From contig JANXYX010000012.1 of assembly GCA_025408425.1 (NCBI GenBank), positions 1 through 64,000 on the forward strand: DNA of 64,000 bases, written 5' to 3'. Positions 25,305 through 34,380 of the stretch are shown here, one piece after another (within the stretch, counting starts at the first letter, position 1; every line of letters begins with the position of its first letter). The stretch comes from Granulicella sp. Its GTDB lineage: Bacteria > Acidobacteriota > Terriglobia > Terriglobales > Acidobacteriaceae. The notes under the pieces were generated by a model that saw nothing but the letters and a program-made list of their open reading frames with translations, searched no databases and was not told the origin of the DNA. Made by a program: the position numbers and the translations under genes.

Positions 25305-27003
25305 AACGGGCCGAAGTTCCGGGCCAGCCACACTCACAGGTGCGCTCACACCTGTAACCGAAGATCTCGGAATCCCCGGAGTCCGCCCAGCGACCCGCGA
25401 AGAGACGTTCCCCATCGCGATCAGCTCGGTGGTTGTCGCCTTTATCGCGTTTCTGGTCTGCTTCGCCCGCGGCTACCTCTTGCTCTACGGAGATGCCGTT
25501 GCTCACCTCGGCATCGCGCGCCGCATCTTCGACTCACGCAACCCCGGACTGGCTCAGCTTGGCGGGGTCTGGCTGCCGCTGCCGCACCTGCTGATGCTGC
25601 CCTTCATCAGTAACATCGCGTGGTGGCAGAACGGCCTCGCCGGTGCTTGGCCCTCGCTCGCCTGCTACATCCTCGGAGTCATCGGCCTCTACCGCCTTGC
25701 CCGTCGCATCATGACCCCGCAATGGGCGCTGGCCGCAACCGCCTTTTATGCGCTGAATCCCAACCTGCTCTATCTGGCCACCACCGCCATGACGGAGCCG
25801 CTCTTCCTCGCTGAACTCATCTGGCTCACACTGCTGACGATGGAGTGCGTCTCCGCGATTCGCTCTGGCCGGGACGCTCACGTCGGCCGCCGACTCATCT
25901 TTATCGCTTTGCTCATCATCGCGGCGGTCTTCACTCGCTACGACGGATGGATCCTTGGTGCCGCCATCTGGTGCGTCATCACCTGGCAGCTATCCCGCCA
26001 TCGAGATACATGGCGCCGTGTCGCGCCTGCGTTCCTCATCTTCACGCTGCTGGCCGTCGCCGGTCCGGTCACTTGGCTCGCCTACAACCAGCACTTCTTC
26101 CACGATCCCCTGGACTTCATGCGCGGTCCTTACTCAGCCGCTGCCATCGAGAAGAAGACCTCGCCGCCTGGCTCCCGCCACTATCGCGGATGGCACAATC
26201 CTGCCTGGGCGCTCCTCTTCTATACCCGCACCGCTCAGGTTGACGCCGCTGTATGGGAGACAGGCTTTCTCGTCATGGCTGCAGCCATCGGTGGCCTCAT
26301 CCTCGCCATCCGCCGCAGGCTGGCGCTGGCCTCCACACTGCTCTGGATGCCGCTGCCCTTTTACATCTACTCCATGGCCTACGGATCAATCCCCATCTTC
26401 ATCCCGCAGCTTTGGCCGCACTCCTACTACAACGCCCGCTACGGCATGGAAATGCTGCCTGCCTTTGCAATCTTCGCAATGCTCGGGCTGGCAGGTCTGC
26501 AGGAGCGTTGGAGCCAGTCGCTCCCGCAGGCATCGAACCTCCTGTCGCCAGTAGCGCGTCTCATGCAGCCGATCACGCTTCTGCTGATCGCCGTCAACAG
26601 CATCGCCATGATGTACCGCGTCCCCCTGGTCTTGAAGGAAGGCATCGTTAACTCCATCACCAGGGTTGCCTTCGAGACGGCAATCGCTCGCGAGCTACGC
26701 TCCTTCCCAGCAGGCGCACCCATCATGATGTACAACTCCGAGCATATTGGTGCACTCCAGCAAGCCGGTATCCCGCTCCATCAAACCCTCAACGAGGGCG
26801 ACTACGACAGTTGGAAGGCTGCCCTCGACGCACCTGCCCAGCGCGCAGCCTATGTCATCGCCATTGCGGGCGACCCCGTCTCACAAGCCGTCGCCCAGCA
26901 TCCTGAGGGACTCACCGAGCTGACCGTTCTATGCACCACCGGCCAGCCCTGCGCCAGAATCTACCAATCCGATCTGTACGCCGCCACCAAACAGACACCC
27001 TAG
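25291..27003 (+). CDS. Polytopic membrane glycosyltransferase, GT-C / GT39-like
   Basis: The 570-residue protein has about ten hydrophobic helices. The first external loop, GDAVAHLGIARRIFDS, carries an acidic residue where GT-C enzymes place the catalytic Asp, and LAQLGGVWLPLPHLLMLPF follows. It probably moves a sugar from a polyprenyl-phosphate carrier on the periplasmic side; donor and acceptor are unknown. ATG 25291 is chosen because GGGAG lies just before it and the longer frame would run deep inside the kinase gene. It overlaps that kinase by 14 bases. Confidence 0.7.
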   Translation: MRKRRTGRSSGPATLTGALTPVTEDLGIPGVRPATREETFPIAISSVVVAFIAFLVCFARGYLLLYGDAVAHLGIARRIFDSRNPGLAQLGGVWLPLPHLLMLPFISNIAWWQNGLAGAWPSLACYILGVIGLYRLARRIMTPQWALAATAFYALNPNLLYLATTAMTEPLFLAELIWLTLLTMECVSAIRSGRDAHVGRRLIFIALLIIAAVFTRYDGWILGAAIWCVITWQLSRHRDTWRRVAPAFLIFTLLAVAGPVTWLAYNQHFFHDPLDFMRGPYSAAAIEKKTSPPGSRHYRGWHNPAWALLFYTRTAQVDAAVWETGFLVMAAAIGGLILAIRRRLALASTLLWMPLPFYIYSMAYGSIPIFIPQLWPHSYYNARYGMEMLPAFAIFAMLGLAGLQERWSQSLPQASNLLSPVARLMQPITLLLIAVNSIAMMYRVPLVLKEGIVNSITRVAFETAIARELRSFPAGAPIMMYNSEHIGALQQAGIPLHQTLNEGDYDSWKAALDAPAQRAAYVIAIAGDPVSQAVAQHPEGLTELTVLCTTGQPCARIYQSDLYAATKQTP

Positions 27004-27040
27004 CCCGTCAGCATCTAGTGCTACCATCGCAGCCAGACTT

Positions 27041-27745
27041 ATGTACTTACCCAACACGTTTAACTTCAACCAGATCGACCAGGCGCTCTTCTCCACCGGC
27101 ACTGCCACACGGCTGCTGCTCGCCACAGTTCTGGGCGGCGTTGTAGGTCTCGAACGCGCCTCGCGCCGCAAATCCTCGGGACTTCGCACCAACATGCTCA
27201 TCTGTCTCGGTGCCGCGTTCTTCACCATGCTTTCGGTCGTCCTCGCAGGGGAAGGAAACCCGAACAAAGGTCAGGTTGCCTCCAATATCGTCCAGGGAAT
27301 TGGCTTCCTTGGCGCCGGTATAATCCTGCACACCGGAAGTCGCGTCCTCGGGCTCACCAGCGCTGCCACCGTCTGGGTCGTAGCATCCATCGGCATGGCC
27401 TGCGGAGTCGGTCTCTACCTGCCGGCGATCCTCGCAACCGTCATCGTCTTCGTCTCCCTGCACTTCATCGGTAGCCTTGAGACGAGACTCGATTGGCAGC
27501 CCTATCCTCTGGTCTACGAGGTGCGCGGCACAGATCTGAACCAGATGTACATTGCCATCCTCAGCGTCCTCGACCGCGCCGAGCTTCGCCTCAGTATCCT
27601 CGAGCGCGACAGCATCGCCTCGCTCGAACGCATCGTCTTCATCATCAACGCAACTCACAGGAAGCATCAAAGCCTCCTCGCTGAACTAAAAGCCAGCGCC
27701 GCAACCGACCAGGTCGTCGCCCTCCGCGACATCGAGGAAGAATAA
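27041..27745 (+). CDS. MgtC/SapB family membrane protein
   Basis: The 234-residue protein has four or five N-terminal membrane helices with the family core: LLLATVLGGVVGLERASRRK, SSGLRTNMLICLGAAFFTML, and QGIGFLGAGIIL. A C-terminal cytoplasmic ACT-like domain (residues 160-225) follows. MgtC homologues help in low-magnesium and acid growth, some through F-ATP synthase. It is followed after 7 bases by dapF and looks co-transcribed. Confidence 0.9.
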   Translation: MYLPNTFNFNQIDQALFSTGTATRLLLATVLGGVVGLERASRRKSSGLRTNMLICLGAAFFTMLSVVLAGEGNPNKGQVASNIVQGIGFLGAGIILHTGSRVLGLTSAATVWVVASIGMACGVGLYLPAILATVIVFVSLHFIGSLETRLDWQPYPLVYEVRGTDLNQMYIAILSVLDRAELRLSILERDSIASLERIVFIINATHRKHQSLLAELKASAATDQVVALRDIEEE

Positions 27746-27752
27746 GAGAACC

Positions 27753-28556
27753 ATGATCCCTTTTGTAAAGGCCCACGCATGTGGCAACGATTTCTTGATC
27801 ATCGAAGAACATCTCGCCCAGCGCCGCCACGCCGATCTCGCCCGCAAGCTCTGCGCCCGCAATACCAGCGTCGGCGCAGACGGTATCGAGTTTCTTGACC
27901 GCCGCCCCAACGGCGAACTCTTCCTCCGCCTCTTCAACGCCGACGGCAGCGAAGCCGAGCTCTCCGGCAACGGCACTCGCTGCGTAGCCGCATGGCTCGC
28001 CCAAAGCGAAGGCCTGCAAAAGGTCGCCCTCGGCACCCATGGAGGTATCCGCACCTGTCAGGTCATCGAAGCAGAGGCTCCCAACTACCTCATCGAAAGC
28101 GAAATGGGCGTCCCGCGCGTCATGCCGCGAACCATCGAGCTGCCGGGGGTCGGAAACATCCCCGGCGCAATGGTCAACGTCGGCAATCCTCACTTCGTCC
28201 TTATCGTCGACACGGAAGACTTCAGCGCCCATGGACATAGCTGGCAGGAACTCGGCGCACAAATTAGCACCAGCCCGCTCTTCCCCCACGGCACCAACGT
28301 AGAGTTCGTCCGAGTCATCTCGCCTGCAGAGATCGCCTTCCGCATCTACGAGCGCGGCTGCGGCCCCACTACATCCTCCGGCACCGGAACCTGCGCGTCG
28401 TCAGCCGCAGCCATTGCTCTACAGAACGTTGATCGTGAACTCACAGCTCTTGCCGAGGGCGGACTCCAGCGCACCGTCTGGCCATCCAACGATGCCGTTA
28501 TGCGCCTCACCGGCCCAGCGGAAATCATCTGCTGGGGCGAGGTCTCCGCCCTGTGA
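27753..28556 (+). CDS. dapF: Diaminopimelate epimerase-like protein with both catalytic Cys replaced by Ser
   Basis: The 267-residue DapF-fold protein resembles the enzyme that converts LL- to meso-diaminopimelate for lysine and peptidoglycan. The two half-site motifs are present but altered. NADGSEAELSGNGTRC has Ser71 where the PROSITE motif has the catalytic Cys. ERGCGPTTSSGTGTC has Ser209 where the partner Cys (ACGTG) should be. HACGNDF at the N-terminus is normal. It is either a Ser/Ser variant or a different epimerase/isomerase. It is coupled to ldcA by a GTGA overlap and lies close to mpl, a murein-recycling context. Confidence 0.82.
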   Translation: MIPFVKAHACGNDFLIIEEHLAQRRHADLARKLCARNTSVGADGIEFLDRRPNGELFLRLFNADGSEAELSGNGTRCVAAWLAQSEGLQKVALGTHGGIRTCQVIEAEAPNYLIESEMGVPRVMPRTIELPGVGNIPGAMVNVGNPHFVLIVDTEDFSAHGHSWQELGAQISTSPLFPHGTNVEFVRVISPAEIAFRIYERGCGPTTSSGTGTCASSAAAIALQNVDRELTALAEGGLQRTVWPSNDAVMRLTGPAEIICWGEVSAL

Positions 28557-29500
28557 CAGCCCCGGCTTCCCAGCCGATCAAGCCGCCTGCCTTGCGCCCC
28601 GGCGCCACGCTCGCAGTGCTCTCTCCCGCCAGCACACCCAAGCCGGATCTCGTTCAGCGCGGTATGCAGCGGCTCAACCAACTCGGCTACCAAACCATCC
28701 TCAGCCCTCACGCCCTGGACCGCGGCCCCCTCTACTACGCCGGCACTCTCCAGCAACGCGTCGCAGACCTGCACGTTGCCTTTGCCGATCCTCGCATCGA
28801 CGCCATCCTCTGCACCCGCGGCGGCTGGGGATCCGCGGAGTTGCTCCCACATCTCGATGCAGACCTGATTCGCGCCAACCCAAAGCCCTTCATCGGCTAC
28901 AGCGACCACACCTCCCTCCATTGCTGGCTCCACAACGAAGCCAACCTCATCACCTTTTACGGGCCCATGGTCGCCGCCGACTTTGGCCGCGAAGACGGTA
29001 TCCACCTCCAAAGCTGGTCCAGCAGCCTCACCCACTCCGACCCTTGGTCCCTGGGCAACGAATCCGGGCTTCGCATCCTCCAGCCAGGCTCCGCCCATGG
29101 CATCCTTCGTGGCGGATGCCTCTCGATCCTCACAGAAAGTCTCGGCACTCCCTACGCCGCTCAGGTCGCCGATAGCATCCTCTTCCTCGAAGACATCGGC
29201 ACCAAGCCCTATCAGTGGGACCGCATGCTGCTTCACCTGCGTTACTCCGGAAGACTCTCAGGAGTGCAAGGCATCATCTTCGGAGACATGAATCAGTGCG
29301 TCCCCCCTGAAGAGGCCGACTATCTCGATAAGGCCATCCTCCATGCGCTCCGCGACTTCGCTGGCCCAATCGCCATCGGACTCCGCTCCGGCCACGTCAA
29401 CGCGCCCAACGTCACGCTTCCCCTCGGCGTTCGCGCCCAACTCGACCTCGCAGAAGATGCGCCGCAACTGCATCTTCTCGAGTCGTCCGTGGCAAAATAG
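28553..29500 (+). CDS. ldcA: LD-carboxypeptidase (S66, murein tetrapeptide carboxypeptidase)
   Basis: LdcA removes the terminal D-Ala from murein tetrapeptides during recycling. The 315-residue protein has TRGGWGSAELLPHLD and the nucleophile elbow IGYSDHTSLHCWL with the catalytic Ser. The Glu sits in LFLEDIG and the His in LRSGHVNAPNVTLPLG. The GTG start at 28553 overlaps the dapF stop. Mpl, which reattaches the freed tripeptide, is the next gene after the 370-base repeat-bearing gap. Confidence 0.93.
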   Translation: MTAPASQPIKPPALRPGATLAVLSPASTPKPDLVQRGMQRLNQLGYQTILSPHALDRGPLYYAGTLQQRVADLHVAFADPRIDAILCTRGGWGSAELLPHLDADLIRANPKPFIGYSDHTSLHCWLHNEANLITFYGPMVAADFGREDGIHLQSWSSSLTHSDPWSLGNESGLRILQPGSAHGILRGGCLSILTESLGTPYAAQVADSILFLEDIGTKPYQWDRMLLHLRYSGRLSGVQGIIFGDMNQCVPPEEADYLDKAILHALRDFAGPIAIGLRSGHVNAPNVTLPLGVRAQLDLAEDAPQLHLLESSVAK

Positions 29501-29869
29501 CAAAAACACCAGCAAAATCGCGTGTCAAGCCCCTTGTACCGTCTCGAAGCCTCTATTGTCGATGCAAGTGCAATAAAATGAGCAACATGCATTCTTGTAT
29601 CGCATCTAAAATACTTGTCTATTCCCCCCTGCCAATCCTCTAAAATAGAAATAGGAGAATATTTGGAGTCTCAGCCCACAGGCCGGGGTATCGACATTAC
29701 TCCTTTAGAATCTATATTTTGCGTGTAAATATCCTGTTTGCAATGACTTAGCGGAGACCGTTTTTCTATCTCCTTGCATCCAGACTACTTAGCGTAGGGT
29801 ATCCCCCTAGGGGGTACCCCCCCTCAAATACAACACAGAGCAGCGAGACGGGAACCGGGCAGGGCAAAG
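29501..29869. other. 369-bp intergenic region occupied by repeat element copy A
   Basis: The gap between ldcA and mpl has no gene. Almost all of it is the first copy of the long intergenic repeat, in minus orientation. Only the last 40 bases before mpl are outside it. Confidence 0.6.
29510..29827 (-). repeat. Long intergenic repeat, copy A
   Basis: Read on the minus strand, this copy has the same order of blocks as copies at 39540 and 53121. It starts with a GGGGGTACCCCC palindrome (29810-29821) followed by a C/G-rich echo. An AT-rich block with AATATAGATTCTAAAGGAG (around 29703-29720) is next. A TATTTCTATTTTAGAGGATTGG block (around 29632-29654) and the end block GGCTTGACACGCG-ATTTTGCTGG (29511-29531) complete it. 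No reading frame is conserved between copies. Confidence 0.7.
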
Positions 29870-31303
29870 ATGCAGAGTTCAAAGCACATACATTTAATTG
29901 GGATCTGCGGAACCGCGATGGCTTCCCTCGCAGGCATGTTGCAGCGGCAAGGTCATCGCATTACAGGATCGGATGCGGCTGCGTACCCACCTATGAGCCA
30001 TCTGTTGGCTGGGCTCAACATCCCGGTGCGCGAGCCTTACTCCGAAGCGAATCTCGATCCCCGCCCTGACCTGGTTGTCGTCGGTAACGCCATCTCACGT
30101 GGCAATGTGGAACTCGAATACGTCCTCGATCAGCGCATCCCCTTCTGCTCGATGGCTTCTATCCTCCACGATGAGTTCCTGCTCGGTCGCGAGTCCCTCG
30201 TCGTTGCCGGAACCCACGGCAAGACCACCACCACCAGCATGCTCGCCTGGATCTATGAGGTCGCCTCCCGGACCAATCCGGCACTCGCACCGTCTTTCCT
30301 CATCGGTGGAGTGGCAGAAAACTTCGGCACCAGCTTTATGGTCCGCCCCACTCGCCCTTTTCTCCTCGAAGGAGACGAGTACGATACCGCCTTCTTCGAC
30401 AAAGGCCCAAAGTTTCTCCACTACTTTCCCGACGCAGCCATCCTCACTCACGTCGAGTTTGACCACGCTGACATCTACGCCGACCTCAACGCAGTCAAGA
30501 CCGCGTTCAAGCGCTTCGTCAATCTCATCCCGCGTCGCGGCCGCATCGTCGCCTTCGACGGAAGCGATAACGTAAGCGAGTGCATTTCTAATGCCTTCTG
30601 CGCTGTGGAGCGATACGGCTTCAAACCGGGATCCTTCTGGCGCATCTCCGATCTACGCCACGATGCTTCCGCAACTCACTGGGCGCTGACTCGCGCCGGT
30701 GTCGCCTTTGCCGAACTAAGCCTTCCCATGGCTGGAGAGCATAACGCGCTCAACGCGACGGCCGCCGCCGCTCTTGCGGCAGGCCAGGGCATTCCGGTGG
30801 AAGCCATCCAGGAAGCATTGGCAACCTTCAGCAGCGTCAAGCGCCGTCTCGAGGTCAAGGCCGAGGTTGGTGGCGTCACCATCATCGACGACTTCGCCCA
30901 TCATCCTACCGCCATTCGCGAGACCCTCCGAGCACTCCGCGAACGGTACCCAGGCAGGCGCCTTTGGGCCGTACTGGAGCCCCGCTCCAACACTCTTCGT
31001 CGCAACGTCTTTCAGTCCGCCCTGGTCGATAGCCTCGCCCTGGCTGACCACGTCCTCCTCGCCGCGGTATTCAAGTCGGAGAGTATTCCTGCGCACGAGA
31101 GGCTTGTGCCGGAAGACGTTGTCGCGCATCTCAATCAGTCTGGAGTACCCGCCGCCGTCTATCCCGATGCGGACGCCATCGTCGCCGCACTCGCCGCCCA
31201 GCTTCAGCCGGGAGACGTCGTCGCCATTATGTCGAACGGGGGCTTCGGAGGAATCTATGACAAGCTGCCGCAATCTCTTGCTGCAACCGTCATTTCGGCC
31301 TGA
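29870..31303 (+). CDS. mpl: UDP-N-acetylmuramate:L-Ala-gamma-D-Glu-meso-DAP ligase
   Basis: Mpl joins recycled murein tripeptide to UDP-MurNAc. The 477-residue Mur ligase has the dinucleotide-like start HLIGICGTAMASLAGML and the ATP loop VVAGTHGKTTTTSMLAW. The central LEGDEYDTAFFDKGPKFLHY block separates Mpl from MurC. The C-terminal domain starts at IIDDFAHHPTAIRETLRAL. Together with ldcA just upstream it forms a recycling pair. The upstream region is repeat copy A. Confidence 0.94.
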   Translation: MQSSKHIHLIGICGTAMASLAGMLQRQGHRITGSDAAAYPPMSHLLAGLNIPVREPYSEANLDPRPDLVVVGNAISRGNVELEYVLDQRIPFCSMASILHDEFLLGRESLVVAGTHGKTTTTSMLAWIYEVASRTNPALAPSFLIGGVAENFGTSFMVRPTRPFLLEGDEYDTAFFDKGPKFLHYFPDAAILTHVEFDHADIYADLNAVKTAFKRFVNLIPRRGRIVAFDGSDNVSECISNAFCAVERYGFKPGSFWRISDLRHDASATHWALTRAGVAFAELSLPMAGEHNALNATAAAALAAGQGIPVEAIQEALATFSSVKRRLEVKAEVGGVTIIDDFAHHPTAIRETLRALRERYPGRRLWAVLEPRSNTLRRNVFQSALVDSLALADHVLLAAVFKSESIPAHERLVPEDVVAHLNQSGVPAAVYPDADAIVAALAAQLQPGDVVAIMSNGGFGGIYDKLPQSLAATVISA

Positions 31304-31363
31304 CATCTCTCCCGGAACGGCTTACCGCTCTGTAGCATTTGCCCCGCAGTATTGGAAAGTAGT

Positions 31364-32083
31364 ATGTTCGCGACCTTCAAACTTCTCTTCGTCTATCTCA
31401 CCCTCGGGACTGTTGCTGGTCTTCTGGGTATTCCTTATTCAATTCTCATTGGCGATATCGGCCCGCTTTACCGCACTGGCATGCGTATCGTCCGTGCTGG
31501 CCTTCGAGTCGCCGGCATTCGCACTGAGGTTATCGGTGTCGAGAATGTTCCCACGGACCGCAGCTGCATCTTCATGTGCAATCACGTCTCGAACCTGGAT
31601 CCACCGGTCTTGCTTCCGCTTCTGCCCGGCCGTAGTTCAGTGCTCCTGAAGAAGGAACTGATGCGTATTCCGATCCTGGGTCGGGCCATGAGAATGGCGA
31701 AGTTCATACCGGTCGAGCGTAGCAGCCGACGGGATGCGGCGAAGGCCAGCGTGACTGCCGCTGCCGACGCTCTGAGATCAGGACTGCATATTGTGGTCTT
31801 TCCCGAAGGAACACGGTCACTCGACGGGAGACTGTCGACCTTCAAGAAGGGACCGTTCTACCTCGCGCAGGAGACACAGGCTCCCATCGTTCCGATTGCG
31901 ATCTCCGGAACACAGCGAATGATGAAGAAGGGCAGCGCGGCAATCACTCCAGGTCTGGCCCGGGTTCAAATATTGCCGCCTATTGAGTCATCGTTGTATG
32001 CGACTCGTGATGAGCTAATGCAAGCTGTCCGCAAGTCAATCGCGGCCGCCTTGCCACCCGAGATGCAACCGGTGACTACTTGA
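31364..32083 (+). CDS. plsC: 1-acyl-sn-glycerol-3-phosphate acyltransferase
   Basis: The 239-residue inner-membrane acyltransferase converts lysophosphatidate to phosphatidate. The conserved catalytic box is NHVSNLDPPV (H-x4-D), the glycerol-phosphate site is FPEGTRS, and PIVPIAISG follows. One or two N-terminal hydrophobic segments anchor it. ATG 31364 follows GGAAAG. It ends 8 bases inside the convergent SPOR gene. Confidence 0.92.
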   Translation: MFATFKLLFVYLTLGTVAGLLGIPYSILIGDIGPLYRTGMRIVRAGLRVAGIRTEVIGVENVPTDRSCIFMCNHVSNLDPPVLLPLLPGRSSVLLKKELMRIPILGRAMRMAKFIPVERSSRRDAAKASVTAAADALRSGLHIVVFPEGTRSLDGRLSTFKKGPFYLAQETQAPIVPIAISGTQRMMKKGSAAITPGLARVQILPPIESSLYATRDELMQAVRKSIAAALPPEMQPVTT

Positions 32084-32780
32084 CGATGGCGTTGTAGCCA
32101 TCTGCAAGCAGCCGTTGCCGCATGGCATCCGCATCTTTCTTGCTCGCAAACGGACCGATCTGCACGTGCATGAGCTTATCCTGAGGCTCTTGTCGGATCG
32201 CAACGTTATAGCCTCGGCGGGTCAAGGTAGAGACCAGAATGTCGGCATCCTCCCGATGGGAGACCGCCGCGATCTGGACGAACACGGAGCCTGACGCAGT
32301 CTGAGCTGAAGAAGCAGAAGCGATGGGAACCGGCGATTCCTTCGCCGGAAGCTTGGCTGGGGTTGCTACTGGTGAGGAAGCAGGTTGCGTTTCAGGCGTG
32401 CCAGCCGCTGCACCTTCAGCGGCAGAAGACGCCGAATGATCCGAACCACTTCCAGTATTATCGGCCAGTGAAACCGTTTTGCTGTTGCCAGGGGAGTCAG
32501 TATTTGTGACTGTTCCAGCAGATTGTGAGCTCACCGGGCTTCCCGATAGCGGCTTGGAGGTCGAGGACGCGGTCGCTGCTACCGCTTCCTGCACCCCGAC
32601 TGCCGTCTGAGCCGACCGCCTCCCCATGGTGTAACCGAACCCGAAGAACAGTGAGCAGACAAGAGCCAAAGCAAAAAAGATTCCGAGTACTGTCGAAGTG
32701 CCGAGCGATATCTCACGTTCGCTTTTGGCTGAATCGTCAACATTGTCCAAATCATGGTCGCTGCTATAGGAACCGTTCAT
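32076..32780 (-). CDS. SPOR-domain membrane protein
   Basis: The 234-residue protein has an acidic cytoplasmic N-terminus and one transmembrane helix (about residues 27-49, VLGIFFALALVCSLFFGFG). A long Ser/Ala/Pro linker leads to a C-terminal SPOR domain (residues 163-234: VFVQIAAVSHREDADILVS ... HVQIGPFASKKDADAMRQRL). SPOR domains bind denuded septal glycan, so it likely concentrates at the division site. It follows the slipin gene by four bases and is presumably co-transcribed. Confidence 0.88.
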   Translation of the reverse strand: MNGSYSSDHDLDNVDDSAKSEREISLGTSTVLGIFFALALVCSLFFGFGYTMGRRSAQTAVGVQEAVAATASSTSKPLSGSPVSSQSAGTVTNTDSPGNSKTVSLADNTGSGSDHSASSAAEGAAAGTPETQPASSPVATPAKLPAKESPVPIASASSAQTASGSVFVQIAAVSHREDADILVSTLTRRGYNVAIRQEPQDKLMHVQIGPFASKKDADAMRQRLLADGYNAIVK

Positions 32781-32784
32781 AGTG

Positions 32785-33561
32785 CTAATCCTTTTTCACG
32801 ATGTCAACCGCTTGCACAAAGGTCTTGTTCAACAGATTCATCAGCTCCATTGGGAGTGGAAAGACGATGGTTGTGTTCTTCTCAACTCCAATCTCTGTCA
32901 GTGTCTGAAGATAGCGTAATTGGAGAGTCATGGGCTGAGTTGCCATCAAAGCTGCTGCTTCGACAAGTTTGGCCGCTGCATTGAATTCGCCTTCGGCATG
33001 GATGATCTTGGCGCGTCGTTCGCGTTCAGCCTCAGCTTGTTTCGCCATCGCCCGAAGCATTGACTCAGGCATATCGACCTGTTTTACCTCAACTGAAACA
33101 ACCTTCACCCCAAACGGCGCGGTGTGTCCGTCAATCAGGGTCTGGATGCGCTGATTGAGAGTCTCACGATGGGCCAACAAACCGTCGAGATCCACCTCTC
33201 CAAGCACGGATCTCAGCGTTGTCTGGGCGAACTGCGAGGTTTGGTAGATGTAGTTTGCCACTTCGATGACGGCCTTCGTGGGGTCAATCACTCGAAGAGT
33301 AATGACAGCATTCACCTTCAAAGTGACGTTGTCCCGGGTGATGACGTCTTGCGGGGGGACTTCCATTGCCTCTTGCCGCAGACTGACACGTACGATCTGG
33401 TCGAGAGGCCGAAAGACAAAGATTACGCCTGGTCCTTTCGCCGCTTCCTTGACGCGACCGAGGCGAAAGACCACACCGCGCTCATACTCCTTCAGAATCT
33501 TGATGGAATTGAGTAGATATAAAACAACGATCGCGACGGCGAATAGAAATGGGATAGGCAT
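32785..33561 (-). CDS. Slipin / SPFH (stomatin-like) membrane protein
   Basis: The 258-residue SPFH/band-7 protein has an N-terminal hydrophobic hairpin (residues 3-18) and [19 protein letters not shown]. The band-7 domain includes [26 protein letters not shown], and a coiled-coil follows ([21 protein letters not shown]). Such proteins form membrane microdomain scaffolds and usually pair with an NfeD protein. Here NfeD lies upstream in the same run, separated by an outer-membrane protein gene. Confidence 0.93.
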   Translation of the reverse strand: MPIPFLFAVAIVVLYLLNSIKILKEYERGVVFRLGRVKEAAKGPGVIFVFRPLDQIVRVSLRQEAMEVPPQDVITRDNVTLKVNAVITLRVIDPTKAVIEVANYIYQTSQFAQTTLRSVLGEVDLDGLLAHRETLNQRIQTLIDGHTAPFGVKVVSVEVKQVDMPESMLRAMAKQAEAERERRAKIIHAEGEFNAAAKLVEAAALMATQPMTLQLRYLQTLTEIGVEKNTTIVFPLPMELMNLLNKTFVQAVDIVKKD

Positions 33562-33644
33562 GGTATGCGGAACCTCTGGCTGACCAGACTAGTGCAGCCA
33601 GTGCGATTGTAAAGCAGGCGCAAAAATAGACTCGCCGCAGATCC

Positions 33645-34301
33645 CTAAAACCGAAGGAATATGCCAACCCCAGGCTCGAACGTACTGGTGCTCTTATTGA
33701 TCGTCAGATAGTTCTGGCCGAAATCTGGAGCTTTGAAGAAGACTTGCCGAATTTGAGCACGAAGGCCGAAATGATTTGAAAATACAGTGTTCTCAACACC
33801 CGCGGAGTAGTAGTATGCTGCACGCGCCTGCTCCGGTAGACCTTGTCCGCCGCCGGGCGTAGGGCGAAAAGCGATGGAGCCTGCTCCCACTGACGCAAAC
33901 GGGTGCAATCCAAAGATCGCAGGGGTGTGCGCTACATAGCCGAGTGTGTACTCCGTTGCCTTGGTCTGAGCGCCACCGAAGACATAGGAGGAGAAGTTCT
34001 CTGTGTAACGGGCATAACCGTAGTTGCCCTCAAACCCAACAAGCGGAGACTTAATGTAACGGAGCGTCACCAGGGCGCCGAGTGTGCTGCTGGCTTTCTG
34101 TGTAAGGGACTTACCAAGGTAGTTCGTCCCGGATACGTCGCCCGTAAACTGGCCCACGCCGGTGACTGCGAGGTCAATCCGAGACAGTTGACGATCCAAC
34201 GTGGTAACTGGGGTGGCCTGACCCCTGGCTGTTGATCCCGCTATGCACATTGACAGACACAAAAACACACTTGATACAGACAGGCGAGACACATTCAGCA
34301 T
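33645..34301 (-). CDS. Outer-membrane beta-barrel protein, OmpA/OprF-barrel-like
   Basis: The 218-residue product has a signal peptide (cleavage near STARGQA) and alternating hydrophobic strands typical of an eight-stranded barrel. It ends in VGIFLRF with the C-terminal Phe recognised by BAM. The fold resembles small outer-membrane beta-barrel domains with a Gly/Tyr-rich core (GFEGNYGYARYTENFSS). No enzymatic motif is seen. It lies between the NfeD and slipin genes, with gaps of 79 and 83 bases. Confidence 0.75.
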   Translation of the reverse strand: MLNVSRLSVSSVFLCLSMCIAGSTARGQATPVTTLDRQLSRIDLAVTGVGQFTGDVSGTNYLGKSLTQKASSTLGALVTLRYIKSPLVGFEGNYGYARYTENFSSYVFGGAQTKATEYTLGYVAHTPAIFGLHPFASVGAGSIAFRPTPGGGQGLPEQARAAYYYSAGVENTVFSNHFGLRAQIRQVFFKAPDFGQNYLTINKSTSTFEPGVGIFLRF

Positions 34302-34380
34302 TACGTCGAAACTCCCTTTGCTAGAAACTTAATCTATTTCAGTCTACTCCGGCAGGCGATTATCAGGGTGGTCTAAGCGT

